The notes under the pieces were generated by a model. It had not been told where the DNA came from. It saw only the letters and a program-made list of their open reading frames with translations, and did not search any database. A DNA stretch of 64,000 nucleotides from G963677085 sp963677085 (GTDB taxonomy: Bacteria > Planctomycetota > Planctomycetia > Pirellulales > Thermoguttaceae), in the NCBI GenBank assembly GCA_963677085.2, contig CAXXFH010000004.1:4154001-4218000 (forward strand), given 5' to 3'. A program made the position numbers and the translations under genes. Shown in pieces: positions 16,005-24,033 of this stretch (its first letter is position 1; every line of letters begins with the position of its first letter).

Positions 16005-16913
16005 CTAGCGCTCAGTTTGTGATCCCTGGCCGCTAACCTCTCGCCCCGCGTCTCGCGTCTCTCGTCGCTTGCCGAGCATGGCGGCCAATTCGGCACCGAG
16101 CAGGAGGACGTTCGAGGCCACGTAGAGCCAAAGCATTAGGATCAGGAGCGATCCGACGACACCATAGGCCGAGTACTTTCTTCCTACCACAAACGTGGCC
16201 AGCAATTGGCGGACGATCTCCCAGAGCAACGCGGCTGCGAATCCGCCCCGTAGGGCATCGTGCCAGTGGACTTTTATCTTGGGGAGTCCTCGGTACAACA
16301 GACCGAACAGGAAACTGTTGATTGAAACGGCGGCCACGGCGTGGGTAGCACCCCAAAGCGTTGCTCCGCCGGGTAAGGCAACGGCGTATTCGCGCAGGGC
16401 CGAGACGGCGATTCCCACGGCGAACACCACGACCACCAATAGCCCGACCGTCAACATTATCAGAAACGCTCGCAGGCGGTAGCGGACCAGCACCCAAAGC
16501 GAGTGAAGCATGCTGCGCGCCGGCGTGTGCTGAACGTTCCAGATCCGTTCGAAGGCGGCGTCGAGTTGTCGAAAGATACCCGCGGCGGAGAAGAGCAGGG
16601 CCAAGAATCCCAGCGGGCCTCCCAGTACGGCCTGCGTGCGGATTCCGGCCAACGCAACCTGCACGTGATCGGCCAGTGTTGGCGAGGTGTTCTCTGCCAG
16701 AAATCGCAATAACTCGTTTTGCGCGTCTCGGGCTTCGCTGGAAAACTGCAGGACAAAGCCCAGCACGGCGATGAGAATCAGCGCCAGCGGAAAAAACGAC
16801 AAGGCTGCATAGTAGGCCATGCCGGCGGCCAGCAGGGTGGCGTCATGCTCGCGCCAACGTCGGGTGACTTCTCTTGCGGAGGCCCAGGCCGAGCCCCACC
16901 AGCGGCTTTCCAT
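16005..16913 (-). CDS. YihY/virulence factor BrkB family inner-membrane protein
   Basis: The protein has 302 residues and about six membrane helices, for example AAGMAYYAALSFFPLALILI, LGFLALLFSAAGIF, AFLIMLTVGLLVVVVFAVGI and AYGVVGSLLILMLWLYVASN. The signature H/D..LLAAGMAYYAALSFFPL and VVGSLLILMLWLYVASNVLL segments are typical of the UPF0761/YihY family, whose function remains unclear (once misassigned as RNase BN). The ATG at 16913 has GGGGAGGAGGG just upstream. The start lies 21 bases after the stop of the RsbW-like gene, so it may share that operon. The charged C-terminus (KRRETRDAGREVSGQGSQTER) is cytoplasmic. Confidence 0.9.
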   Translation of the reverse strand: MESRWWGSAWASAREVTRRWREHDATLLAAGMAYYAALSFFPLALILIAVLGFVLQFSSEARDAQNELLRFLAENTSPTLADHVQVALAGIRTQAVLGGPLGFLALLFSAAGIFRQLDAAFERIWNVQHTPARSMLHSLWVLVRYRLRAFLIMLTVGLLVVVVFAVGIAVSALREYAVALPGGATLWGATHAVAAVSINSFLFGLLYRGLPKIKVHWHDALRGGFAAALLWEIVRQLLATFVVGRKYSAYGVVGSLLILMLWLYVASNVLLLGAELAAMLGKRRETRDAGREVSGQGSQTER

Positions 16914-16934
16914 GCCGACCCTCCTCCCCGACGG

Positions 16935-17375
16935 TTAATCGATAGCTTCTCGCCGCTTTTCCAGCACCACGCAGTTGCCATGCCCTCGGTACTCGACGCG
17001 CGTCATGTAAGCCCGCATGAGCATTACCCCACGACCGCTGGGACATTGGAGGCGTTCGGGGTCGGTGGGGTTGGGGACACAAGCTGGGTCAAAACCTTGG
17101 CCCTCGTCCAGGATTTCAATCCGCACCAACTCGGGCGAAATCCGGTAATGCACCTGCACCTGTTTTTGGATATCGAGGCCGTTGCCGTGACAGATGGCGT
17201 TGACCAGCGCTTCGTGGGCGGCCAGGCGGATGCCGAAGACCTCGTGGTCGCTCCAGTTTTGTGCTCGGAGCTGTTTGAGCAATTCATCGAGTACGCGTCG
17301 TCCCGATTCTGCGTCGCTTGGGATCGCGTAATCGCGTCGCCAGATCCATCGATTGTCGGACATGGCTTTGCCCAT
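16935..17375 (-). CDS. RsbW-like ATP-binding anti-sigma/switch kinase
   Basis: The protein has 146 residues of the HATPase_c_2 (GHKL) family. The N-box is HEALVNAICHGN, the G1 box LDEGQGFDP, and the G2 region SGRGVMLMRAYMT. These are the ATP-binding elements of RsbW/SpoIIAB-type serine kinases. The usual partner is a STAS protein, and an RsbV-like gene lies 53 bases upstream in the same direction. Together they form a partner-switching pair. The sigma factor or output it controls is not in the immediate neighbourhood. The start could also be the ATG at 17363; neither has a strong Shine-Dalgarno. Confidence 0.9.
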   Translation of the reverse strand: MGKAMSDNRWIWRRDYAIPSDAESGRRVLDELLKQLRAQNWSDHEVFGIRLAAHEALVNAICHGNGLDIQKQVQVHYRISPELVRIEILDEGQGFDPACVPNPTDPERLQCPSGRGVMLMRAYMTRVEYRGHGNCVVLEKRREAID

Positions 17376-17428
17376 GGGAGAAGTTTGAAGGATACTCCGT
17401 CGCAGACACTCCGTTGCAGTAATGATCG

Positions 17429-17782
17429 TTAGAAGGCGGCCAGCGCGTCGGCTTCGTCGTCTTTGATGTCGAACAAGCGGTTCAATTTCGTGATGGCGAA
17501 GACCTCGTAGATCTCGGGGCGGATGTTAGAGAGTTTGAGTGCGCCGCCGTGGGATTTGACTTTTTTGTCCAGTGTGATCAGTTTACCTAAGGCAGCACTC
17601 GAAAGAAAATCGACCGAGGAGAAGTTCAGCAACAGCTTCTCGCGATTTTCAACTTCGACCAGTTTGAAGAGTTCGTGCCCCAACTCCTGGATGTTGATAT
17701 CCTCGATGATTTTGGGATCGCGAAACCGGACCACGGTGACGTCGCCTACTTCGTTAACATCCAAACGTCGGTAGCCGGCCAT
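17429..17782 (-). CDS. STAS domain anti-anti-sigma factor (RsbV-like)
   Basis: The protein has 117 residues. It starts MAGYRRLDVNEVGDVTVVRF and carries the STAS core LLLNFSSVDFLSSAALGKLI. The Ser in DFLSSAALG is at the position that RsbW-type kinases phosphorylate. I chose the ATG at 17782 for its AAGGAG nine bases upstream; a TTG at 17806 gives a longer form but has no such site. It forms a partner-switching pair with the ATP-binding protein encoded 53 bases downstream. The C-terminal acidic tail (DIKDDEADALAAF) is not diagnostic. Confidence 0.92.
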   Translation of the reverse strand: MAGYRRLDVNEVGDVTVVRFRDPKIIEDINIQELGHELFKLVEVENREKLLLNFSSVDFLSSAALGKLITLDKKVKSHGGALKLSNIRPEIYEVFAITKLNRLFDIKDDEADALAAF

Positions 17783-18217
17783 GTATTCAAACTCCTTGTA
17801 GCTCAAAGTGTAAGCGCTCTTGGCGGTTCACGCTCAACAGACGCTGGGAAAGGCCGAGCGATTCGATTCTCCCTCATCTTATTGGCCCCCCGATAGCTGT
17901 CAAGGCATTGCTGGTGTGTTGACGCCGTTGGACCGGTCGGGAGGCGGGAGAACTGCGAGGTCGGGGGTTGGGCCATTTTCTTGTCGATGGATGCGACTTT
18001 GGCCGTGTGATTTTCCCCGAAGAATGGCCCTGCCACCATTGGGTGTCCCAGTTGGGGGTGTCAGACGCGACCAGCGGCCGCGGCGGCGACTCTCCGGGGG
18101 CTGTGCGTTGTGGGGAACAACCACAGCGGCCGTGTCACCTGCCCCGCCGTGTATCCGTGCCGTGAGTTCACGGTGGGTCAAATGGTTTCCCGTCGCTCGT
18201 CATTGGTCCCTGGCCTC
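17783..18217. other. Intergenic region upstream of the rsbV-like gene
   Basis: This 435-base stretch has no supported gene in either strand. The rsbV promoter should be here on the minus strand. Frames that cross it give Arg/Ser/Pro-rich products without domain features. Confidence 0.5.
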
Positions 18218-18709
18218 TCAGAAAAGGGGGTCCTCATCCGACGAAGGCAGACGGCTGCGGAGCACGGCACGGCGGATCAGCAGGTAATTGGTTCCTTGAT
18301 ACTCGGTGATCGTGCCGGTTACTTCCCATTCGAGTTGTTGCGGATTGTCGGTGATGATCCGTGCAATTCGCTCTAGATTGAGGTTCTCTAGGCTCATGAA
18401 GCGACCGCTACCGATGTCGGTGTAGAACGTGACCCGATCACCCGTCATCCGGAAAAACCCCGGTTGATCGACCAGTTCGGTACCTTCGCGTAGCCGCCGG
18501 TCGGGAGTCATTTGGGCGGGCTTGTCTGTGTTATCGTCGTCGACCTTCTCCGTGTCCTCGTCTCCCGAGGAGAGGGCCTTCGACGGATTGCCTGCGCCAC
18601 CAAGTCCTAACAATAACAACCCTGCCAGTAGGCTCAGTCCCAGGATGCGTCCCATCTTGAGGGGGGGGTGGTTTCTGGGGTCGCGAGAAATGCTGGTTTG
18701 CCGTGTCAT
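18218..18709 (-). CDS. Hypothetical exported protein
   Basis: The protein has 163 residues. A basic start (MTRQTSISRDPRNHPPLKMG) is followed by a hydrophobic helix (ILGLSLLAGLLLLGLGGAGN) that is a signal peptide or anchor. An acidic linker (SSGDEDTEKVDDDNTDK) leads to a C-terminal region TPDRRLREGTELVDQPGFF...WEVTGTITEYQGTNYLLI. The pattern of a tolerated 'tell-tale' EV.G.V.E..G.NYLL strand suggests an OB-like or DUF-type beta domain common among planctomycete hypotheticals, but I cannot name it. The ATG at 18709 has GAGGAG nine bases upstream. It is divergent from the gene at 19162. Confidence 0.75.
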   Translation of the reverse strand: MTRQTSISRDPRNHPPLKMGRILGLSLLAGLLLLGLGGAGNPSKALSSGDEDTEKVDDDNTDKPAQMTPDRRLREGTELVDQPGFFRMTGDRVTFYTDIGSGRFMSLENLNLERIARIITDNPQQLEWEVTGTITEYQGTNYLLIRRAVLRSRLPSSDEDPLF

Positions 18710-19161
18710 GCGGTTCACTCCTCAGGCAAATGGGCGCGCGGAATGAGCACCCGCTTTCCATCTTCGGAGGGTGGACAGGCTGTGCCTGATGGAAAGCCCG
18801 GCTGCCCACACCACCCCTATCGCAAAAACCATCGCTTCGGTCGGTCAAACCCGCATGAGACGCGTTGCCGGAAGACGTGTTGCCGGAAAACCACGTGTTG
18901 GCTTTCGGCAGCAAACCGTGGCGTTGTGCGGCGTGGGCTGTCGGCGGCTCGAAGGGTTCAACCTTCTGGCAGCAAACACCTTACAGCCAACCGCTTGGCC
19001 GCTTGCGACGATTGGGCACAGCGTTTGCCCTTTGACGTTGACCAACACCACGGCGCCACGTTTCAGGTTCGGCAATGGCGAAAGTCTGGCGTCGGCCCTT
19101 GGCCGGGACGACGGGTGACGGTGCCGTCGCGTCACTGAAAAACGGAGATTGAATACCCACC
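18710..19161. other. Divergent intergenic region
   Basis: This 452-base stretch lies between two divergent hypothetical exported genes. It must carry promoters for both. A near-direct repeat of GTTGCCGGAA occurs around 18855-18880. No gene is supported; the two plus-strand frames have no domain features. Confidence 0.45.
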
Positions 19162-20193
19162 ATGAGATATCGCAGTTTCAAGGGTTTGCCCTCGGTGGCC
19201 GCATTTTTGACGCTCCTGCTTCTTCTGGTCGTGCAAGGATTACCGACCGTGGCTAAGGCCGCATCGGAGGTGGCAGGTTCCCGTACGCCTGTGGACGCCG
19301 CCGCGCCAACCGACATGACAATTCCCGACGACGACACGGTTCCCGACGACGACACGGTAACCGTCGATCTGCTCAGTGGACGTACTTTTACAGCGCGGGT
19401 TGACTCGAAGACCAGTGCCACGGAGTTGTGGCTATGTTTCGAACGTGGGGCGGCCACCATTTTTCGGCCGATCGCGTGGGACAGGGTAGTACGTGCCCGA
19501 GTTGGCGGACGAATCGTCTCGGGCAGCGAACTGCGGCAGATGGCCCCTTCGCTCGTTCGAGGACAGTCAGTTCGGTCCTCCGACCGCCAAGGAATCCGCA
19601 TTCGAGAGGCCGAAGAGGCCGATGCCGTGGAATTGAAAGAGCGGCCGCAAGTGAGCATTCGCCGACAACCGTCAGAAACGCCCGTCGGCGCTACGCAAGG
19701 TGCTTCCGCCGCCGCGGAAAACGCACGTCGGGTGCGATCGTTGGCGATCGACGCAACGGTGGCCAACTGGGATGCCGACGTGGAGGTCGATGGCCTATTG
19801 GTCCACGTCTATCCGCTCGATGGTTACGGCCAGGTCGTGCCCGTCCGAGGAACGTTGCACGTAGACCTTCGGGCACCGCGATATCCGGGCACTCCGCGAT
19901 CGGGAAGGTTCTACGAATTGGGGCGTTGGACCGAGGTGCTTCAAACGCTCGATTTCACCGCGGCAGGGGCCGTTTTTCGGCTGCCGTTTCGCGCGGTTCA
20001 CCCGGAGTTCGATCTCGATGTGGCTACCTACGGGGCGATTCACGCCCGGCTCGATGTGCCGGGGGCGGGAACCTTCGAAACCACGGCCAGCACGGTACGG
20101 ATTCGTCCGTTCAGCCCGTTGCGCGATCAACTTCAACAAACGGCCGGCCACCGTTTCTTTCCCGACGAACGCACGGGCCGCGGGAAGCGATAA
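19162..20193 (+). CDS. Hypothetical exported protein with tandem DDDTVP acidic linker
   Basis: The protein has 343 residues. A clear signal peptide (FLTLLLLLVVQGLPTVAKA) is followed by an acidic direct repeat (IPDDDTVPDDDTVTVD) and a small beta domain (LLSGRTFTARVDSKTSATEL...RVVRARVGG). After a linker comes a C-terminal domain (VHVYPLDGYGQVVPVRGTLH, FRLPFRAVHPEFDLDVATYG, IHARLDVPGAGTFETTAS). The last resembles a beta-sandwich of unknown family found in planctomycete hypotheticals. Periplasmic or surface location is inferred from the leader. A family C repeat follows its stop. Confidence 0.78.
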   Translation: MRYRSFKGLPSVAAFLTLLLLLVVQGLPTVAKAASEVAGSRTPVDAAAPTDMTIPDDDTVPDDDTVTVDLLSGRTFTARVDSKTSATELWLCFERGAATIFRPIAWDRVVRARVGGRIVSGSELRQMAPSLVRGQSVRSSDRQGIRIREAEEADAVELKERPQVSIRRQPSETPVGATQGASAAAENARRVRSLAIDATVANWDADVEVDGLLVHVYPLDGYGQVVPVRGTLHVDLRAPRYPGTPRSGRFYELGRWTEVLQTLDFTAAGAVFRLPFRAVHPEFDLDVATYGAIHARLDVPGAGTFETTASTVRIRPFSPLRDQLQQTAGHRFFPDERTGRGKR

Positions 20194-20205
20194 CGCGGGG
20201 TCTCG

Positions 20206-20300
20206 GGATCGGCCAAAAAAAATTCGCCGATTCACCGGGCCGTGCTTCGCGATAGCGCTCGCGTTTTGCCTTGAAAAACGGCAAGTTGTTTTTCGGGCCG
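20206..20300. repeat. Dispersed repeat family C (copy 1)
   Basis: This copy has about 95 bases with the order GGATCGGCC, A-run, CGCCGATTCACCGGGCCGTG, CTCGCG, GCCTTGAAAA and AAGTTGTTTTTCGG. The copy at 28373-28467 keeps the same order and most bases. A shorter relative is at 35073-35120. Confidence 0.7.
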
Positions 20301-20316
20301 TCGTTAGTTCGTCCAG

Positions 20317-20607
20317 CTACGGTTTCTTCATCGCCAAGCTATGCAGGATGAAGGTGGCCCCCACCGAGAGCAGCATCCAGCCGATCCACTCCGGCGGATT
20401 GACCTTCTTCTTGGCAATCGGCTTCTGGTCGGGTGTGATCGCCGCCGTGCTGGCGTTAACCGCGGCCAAGGGATGATTGGTGCGTTCGGCCAGGAACTGC
20501 GTCAGTTCGGGGGTGAGGTTGAAGGAGTCGATCATTCGGAACTGGAGCCCCAGCAGAAGGAGTACCAATCCTGCCATGAACCATTGATTGCGGTTGATGT
20601 CCATCAT
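20317..20607 (-). CDS. Small two-helix membrane protein
   Basis: The protein has 96 residues. Helix one is at about 9-25 (WFMAGLVLLLLGLQF) and helix two near 73-90 (WIGWMLLSVGATFILHSLA), joined by a polar loop with a Lys/Pro-rich stretch (QKPIAKKKVNPP). GGAG lies nine bases upstream of ATG 20607. Compact composition and a good frame make it a plausible real gene, but no family was recognised. It lies convergent with the exported protein gene. Confidence 0.65.
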   Translation of the reverse strand: MMDINRNQWFMAGLVLLLLGLQFRMIDSFNLTPELTQFLAERTNHPLAAVNASTAAITPDQKPIAKKKVNPPEWIGWMLLSVGATFILHSLAMKKP

Positions 20608-21075
20608 CGCCGCCGTCTCCGATAGACGCCATTTAAGTCGGTAGGTGTCGGGTTGCCGCCACCGGCAGTTCCCTCGCGCAAAACCGTCCGGTATCTCGTT
20701 GCACTGACTTCTATCGAGTGGATCTTGAGTGAGACTTCATCCAACTCCGAGGGGTAGGGGTTGTGCCGTAGTGGTCGAGATGCACGTTCCGGTTGGTGCG
20801 GTTGCAGCGGTTGCGACGGCAGCCGTTAGGAAAGCGGCGTGGTGAAGCCGCTATTGCGAAAAGCTTGTGGTCTGGTTCATGCGCGTACGGAATTTGTGGC
20901 CTATATTTTTGCGTAGGCGGGGTTACCACGAATGACTTGCCGCCGGCATACAACGGCCGTTGAGGCTGTGATTGCGAGTAGACGGGTATTGCTAGAATCC
21001 GCAAACAAGCCGCCTCGCTGTCACTATGCCACCTCCGCGAACCGGCCCTACCCACAGGTGAAGGGGGCAATGACT
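20608..21075. other. Intergenic region upstream of the CheY-like gene
   Basis: No supported gene in 468 bases. A frame starting at 20932 is only an upstream extension of the response regulator. The promoter for that gene should be here, but no clear boxes were recognised. Confidence 0.45.
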
Positions 21076-21453
21076 ATGAGTAAACGCGTTCTCGTTGTCG
21101 ACGATTCCATGCTGATGCGCAGAATGGTCAGCGAAACCTTGGTCGACTGTGGCTGGGAGGTGGTGGCCGAAGGGTGCAATGGCCAGGAAGCGGTCGAGGC
21201 CTACCAGCAGCACCATCCGGAGGCTGTTACCCTGGACATCGTGATGCCCGGCACCGACGGACTTTTCGCACTGGAGCGGATCCTTCAGATGGATCCCGAA
21301 GCGAAGGTGGTCGTCGTGAGTGCCTTGAACCAAACCAAGCTGATCTCCGAGGCCATTCGCAAGGGGGCCCAGGACTTCATCGCAAAACCATTTTTGCCGG
21401 AGCAGCTTCAGCAGACAATGGAGAGTTGCTTCCAGCAGGTTGCCGGCGTGTAG
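21076..21453 (+). CDS. CheY-like single-domain response regulator
   Basis: The protein has 125 residues and is a complete receiver domain with no output domain. It has the acidic pocket VLVVDDS, phospho-acceptor Asp in VTLDIVMPG, the Ser/Ala switch VVVVSALN and the conserved Lys in FIAKPF. The ATG at 21076 sits about nine bases after AAGGGGG; an ATG at 21070 is too close to it. It could act in chemotaxis (flagellar genes are present 30 kb away) or in another phosphorelay. No kinase is adjacent. It is followed by a strong terminator, so it is likely a single-gene transcript. Confidence 0.93.
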   Translation: MSKRVLVVDDSMLMRRMVSETLVDCGWEVVAEGCNGQEAVEAYQQHHPEAVTLDIVMPGTDGLFALERILQMDPEAKVVVVSALNQTKLISEAIRKGAQDFIAKPFLPEQLQQTMESCFQQVAGV

Positions 21454-21486
21454 AACAAACGTCCGCCAGCCAACAGACCACGATTC

Positions 21487-21532
21487 GCGGCCACGTGTAG
21501 GGGGAGAAAGTCTTCACGTGGTCGCTTTTTTT
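21487..21532 (+). terminator. Rho-independent terminator of the response regulator gene
   Basis: Arms GCGGCCACGTG (21487-21497) and CACGTGGTCGC (21515-21525) pair over 11 positions with one G-T, and are followed directly by seven T residues. It lies 34 bases after the stop codon. Confidence 0.88.
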
Positions 21533-21555
21533 GCGCGCGAGGTTCAGCCATAGTC

Positions 21556-21721
21556 GTAGGCTATGCTTCAGCATAGCGCGGCAGGGCCGCACCCAATTGG
21601 TGCTACCGCACCCAGGCTGGAAGCCGTTCCCGTTGGTCGCTGGCTTTGAGGAAATTGCCTCAATCTTGGAGATTAATGGCATAGCACGGCGCGGGCCGCG
21701 TTATGCTGAAGCATAACCTAC
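21556..21721. mobile_element. MITE-like element of 166 bp with 27-bp terminal inverted repeats
   Basis: The left end GTAGGCTATGCTTCAGCATA continues with GCGCGGC. The right end at 21695-21721, read on the other strand, is GTAGGTTATGCTTCAGCATA then ACGCGGC, so 25 of 27 positions match. No ORF of note lies inside. The interior carries the family B module (AATTGGTGCTACCGCA and CCGTTCCCGTTGGTCGCTGG). A clear target-site duplication was not found. A single end also occurs at 2776-2794. A non-autonomous miniature element is the best reading; the source transposase is not in the window. Confidence 0.7.
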
Positions 21722-21746
21722 CGAGGTGTGGCTAGCAGCGGCGGCG

Positions 21747-24008
21747 TCAGCGTTGGCGAAGTAGTTTCACCGCCCGGTCGGGCACGTCGGTGGTCAGGCC
21801 AGCCACGCCCCCATCGCAGAGCTGCAACATCCGTTCCGCGTCGTTCACCGTCCAGGTCCATACCGTAAGGCCGGTTTCATTTAGTGCGGTCAGCAATTCG
21901 GGCGACAGGGCCTTGTGGTTTGCGTCGACGAGTCGCGCACCGCACGTAGCCACCTTTTCGGCCAGCCACTGTGCTTGTTGCGTGGGCGAAGTCTCAGGCA
22001 ACTTGTCGCAAAGCCAACCGCACACCAGCCGCGGTTCGAGTTGATGCACTTGGCGAACCGTGTCGTGGTTGAAGGCGATGACCACCGCGCGATCCACCAT
22101 ATCGGTCGACCGAATCGCGCGAACCACGGGCTCGGCAATGCCCTGGGCTTTAATCTCCACGACGGCCTTGCATTGGGTTTGCCGCAGCAAGGTCAACGCT
22201 TCGTCGAGCGTCGCAATTCGTTCGCCAGCGTAATTCGGGTCTTTCCAGGAACCAGCGTCGAGCGCTTTTACTTCGGCAAGTGTTAACGTGGCGATCGATC
22301 CATGGCCGTCAGTCGTGCGATCGACCTTGTCGTCGTGCAACAAGACTACCGCGCCGTCGCGGGTGGCGCGGACATCGAACTCGCAGGCATCGGCACCCGC
22401 CTCGGCGGCCTTCCGCAGGGCGATCAGCGTATTCTCTGGGGCGATGGCCGAGAAACCGCGATGGGCAACGATCAGGCACTCGGCAGCATCGCGTTGGCTT
22501 GTCGACGGCTTATCCATCTTGCTTGTCTTTTTCGGAAGTGACTGGGGTTTTCGTGTCTTGGCGGGAGCTTTGTCAAGTCGCTTGCCCGTTTCGCGGTCGA
22601 ATTTGTCGGGCGTGAGCGTCTTGGGCATATGGTCGCCGGTGCGGTGTTTCCACTCGCCAAACGCCTTGCGCATCTCGTCCAACGCGTCGGCGTACTTCGG
22701 ATCTCGGGCGACGTTTTTCAAGGCGTACGGGTCGGTCTTCAGGTCGTATAACTCTTCCTTGGGGCGTGGCACGCTAAAGCAACCCATCTGGTGCGGCGCC
22801 AGCTTGCCCTGGTCTCGCAACCGGCGCATCGCCTGAAATGTGGGGCTGGCGACGGCGTCGGCCGGCGGGGTGGCCGGCAGGTTGGGCGTGCCGTTGAAGA
22901 AGTACGTATACTGCTTGCTTCGCACGCCGCGCTCAAAGGCCTCGTAGTCGTGCCAATTGTGTTCGGCGAAGGCGTAACGGCGAGTCTCTGCCTTGGGATC
23001 TTCAAGAATCGGCAGAAAGCTTTTGCCCTGGAAGCTTGGCAGCGGCATCAGGCCGGCAATCTGAAGGATTGTAGGCGCGATGTCGACCGAGCTGACAATA
23101 CTTTCCGAAACGCTGTCCGGCGCGACGTGGCCCGGCCAACGGACGATAAACGGGGTCCGCACACCGCTATCGAACACGGTGGTCTTGCAGCGGGGAAACG
23201 GTCGGCCGTTGTCTGAAAGAAACAGAATCCACGTGTTGTCGGCCACGCCCTGTCGCTGAAGTTCTTCTAGTACGTTGCCGACGTTGCCGTCAAGTCGAGC
23301 GATCTCGTCGTAGTACATGGCCAGATCGGCCCGGGTGTCGTCGACGTCGGGCAGAAACGGCGGCACGCGCGTGTCGCCGCCCGAGTGCGGCTGCGGGATG
23401 GTGTTTGGTTGATAGGGTCGATGAGGGTCGAACGACGCGAACCACATGAAGAACGGCTTGTCCTTAGGTCGTTCCCGCAACAGGGGAATCCAATGACCGG
23501 CTCCGCCGGAGTCGCCGCCATGGCGGATGAGGTCGAATTGGTGTTCGGCGTCCTTGCCCAAGTGCCACTTGCCGGCGGCGGCCGTGAAGTAGCCGGCCTT
23601 GCGCAGCGGCGTGGTAAACAACACTTGATCGGCCGGCAGCGACATGTGCAACTCGGGGGCGCCTGTCGCGTGAGGGTAGCGGCCCGTCATGATGCTCGCC
23701 CGACTGGGGCTACACGAACTACACGTGAGAAACGCTCGATCAAATCGCATTCCCTGCTGGGCCAGTTGGTCGATGTTCGGGGTGCGAATCTTCGGATGGC
23801 CGTAAGCGCCGCAGTCGTCCCAGGCCATGTCGTCGGCGATGATGATCACGAAGTTCGGCGGTGTGGCGGCCTGGGTTGTCCGAGCGACGGCACCCAGCAG
23901 CACAAGTGCCAGCATCGCGATTATCGGCGAGATGAAGCGACTACTGTCGCCGTTCAATAAACTCTGGCCACCGGCGACACGAATACGGCGAACGAGTGAA
24001 CATACCAT
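21747..24008 (-). CDS. Secreted sulfatase fused to a glycerophosphodiester phosphodiesterase domain
   Basis: The protein has 753 residues. A signal peptide (MLALVLLGAVARTTQA) is followed by a sulfatase domain at about 50-480. It shows metal site NFVIIIADDMAWDD, the CSPSRAS formylglycine motif with Cys near 99, GRYPHATG, GKWHLGK, FDPHRPYQPN and DNGRP. A Lys/Pro-rich linker leads to a GDPD TIM-barrel at about 508-753 (HRGFSAIAPENT, CEFDVRATRDG, LLHDDKVDRTTDG). Both active sites look intact. The ATG at 24008 has GGAGG seven bases upstream. No frameshift is needed. One polypeptide could thus remove sulfate esters and hydrolyse a phosphodiester outside the cytoplasm; the true substrates are unknown. 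Confidence 0.93.
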   Translation of the reverse strand: MVCSLVRRIRVAGGQSLLNGDSSRFISPIIAMLALVLLGAVARTTQAATPPNFVIIIADDMAWDDCGAYGHPKIRTPNIDQLAQQGMRFDRAFLTCSSCSPSRASIMTGRYPHATGAPELHMSLPADQVLFTTPLRKAGYFTAAAGKWHLGKDAEHQFDLIRHGGDSGGAGHWIPLLRERPKDKPFFMWFASFDPHRPYQPNTIPQPHSGGDTRVPPFLPDVDDTRADLAMYYDEIARLDGNVGNVLEELQRQGVADNTWILFLSDNGRPFPRCKTTVFDSGVRTPFIVRWPGHVAPDSVSESIVSSVDIAPTILQIAGLMPLPSFQGKSFLPILEDPKAETRRYAFAEHNWHDYEAFERGVRSKQYTYFFNGTPNLPATPPADAVASPTFQAMRRLRDQGKLAPHQMGCFSVPRPKEELYDLKTDPYALKNVARDPKYADALDEMRKAFGEWKHRTGDHMPKTLTPDKFDRETGKRLDKAPAKTRKPQSLPKKTSKMDKPSTSQRDAAECLIVAHRGFSAIAPENTLIALRKAAEAGADACEFDVRATRDGAVVLLHDDKVDRTTDGHGSIATLTLAEVKALDAGSWKDPNYAGERIATLDEALTLLRQTQCKAVVEIKAQGIAEPVVRAIRSTDMVDRAVVIAFNHDTVRQVHQLEPRLVCGWLCDKLPETSPTQQAQWLAEKVATCGARLVDANHKALSPELLTALNETGLTVWTWTVNDAERMLQLCDGGVAGLTTDVPDRAVKLLRQR

Positions 24009-24033
24009 CGAATATCCTCCAAGTTGTGGGTTT

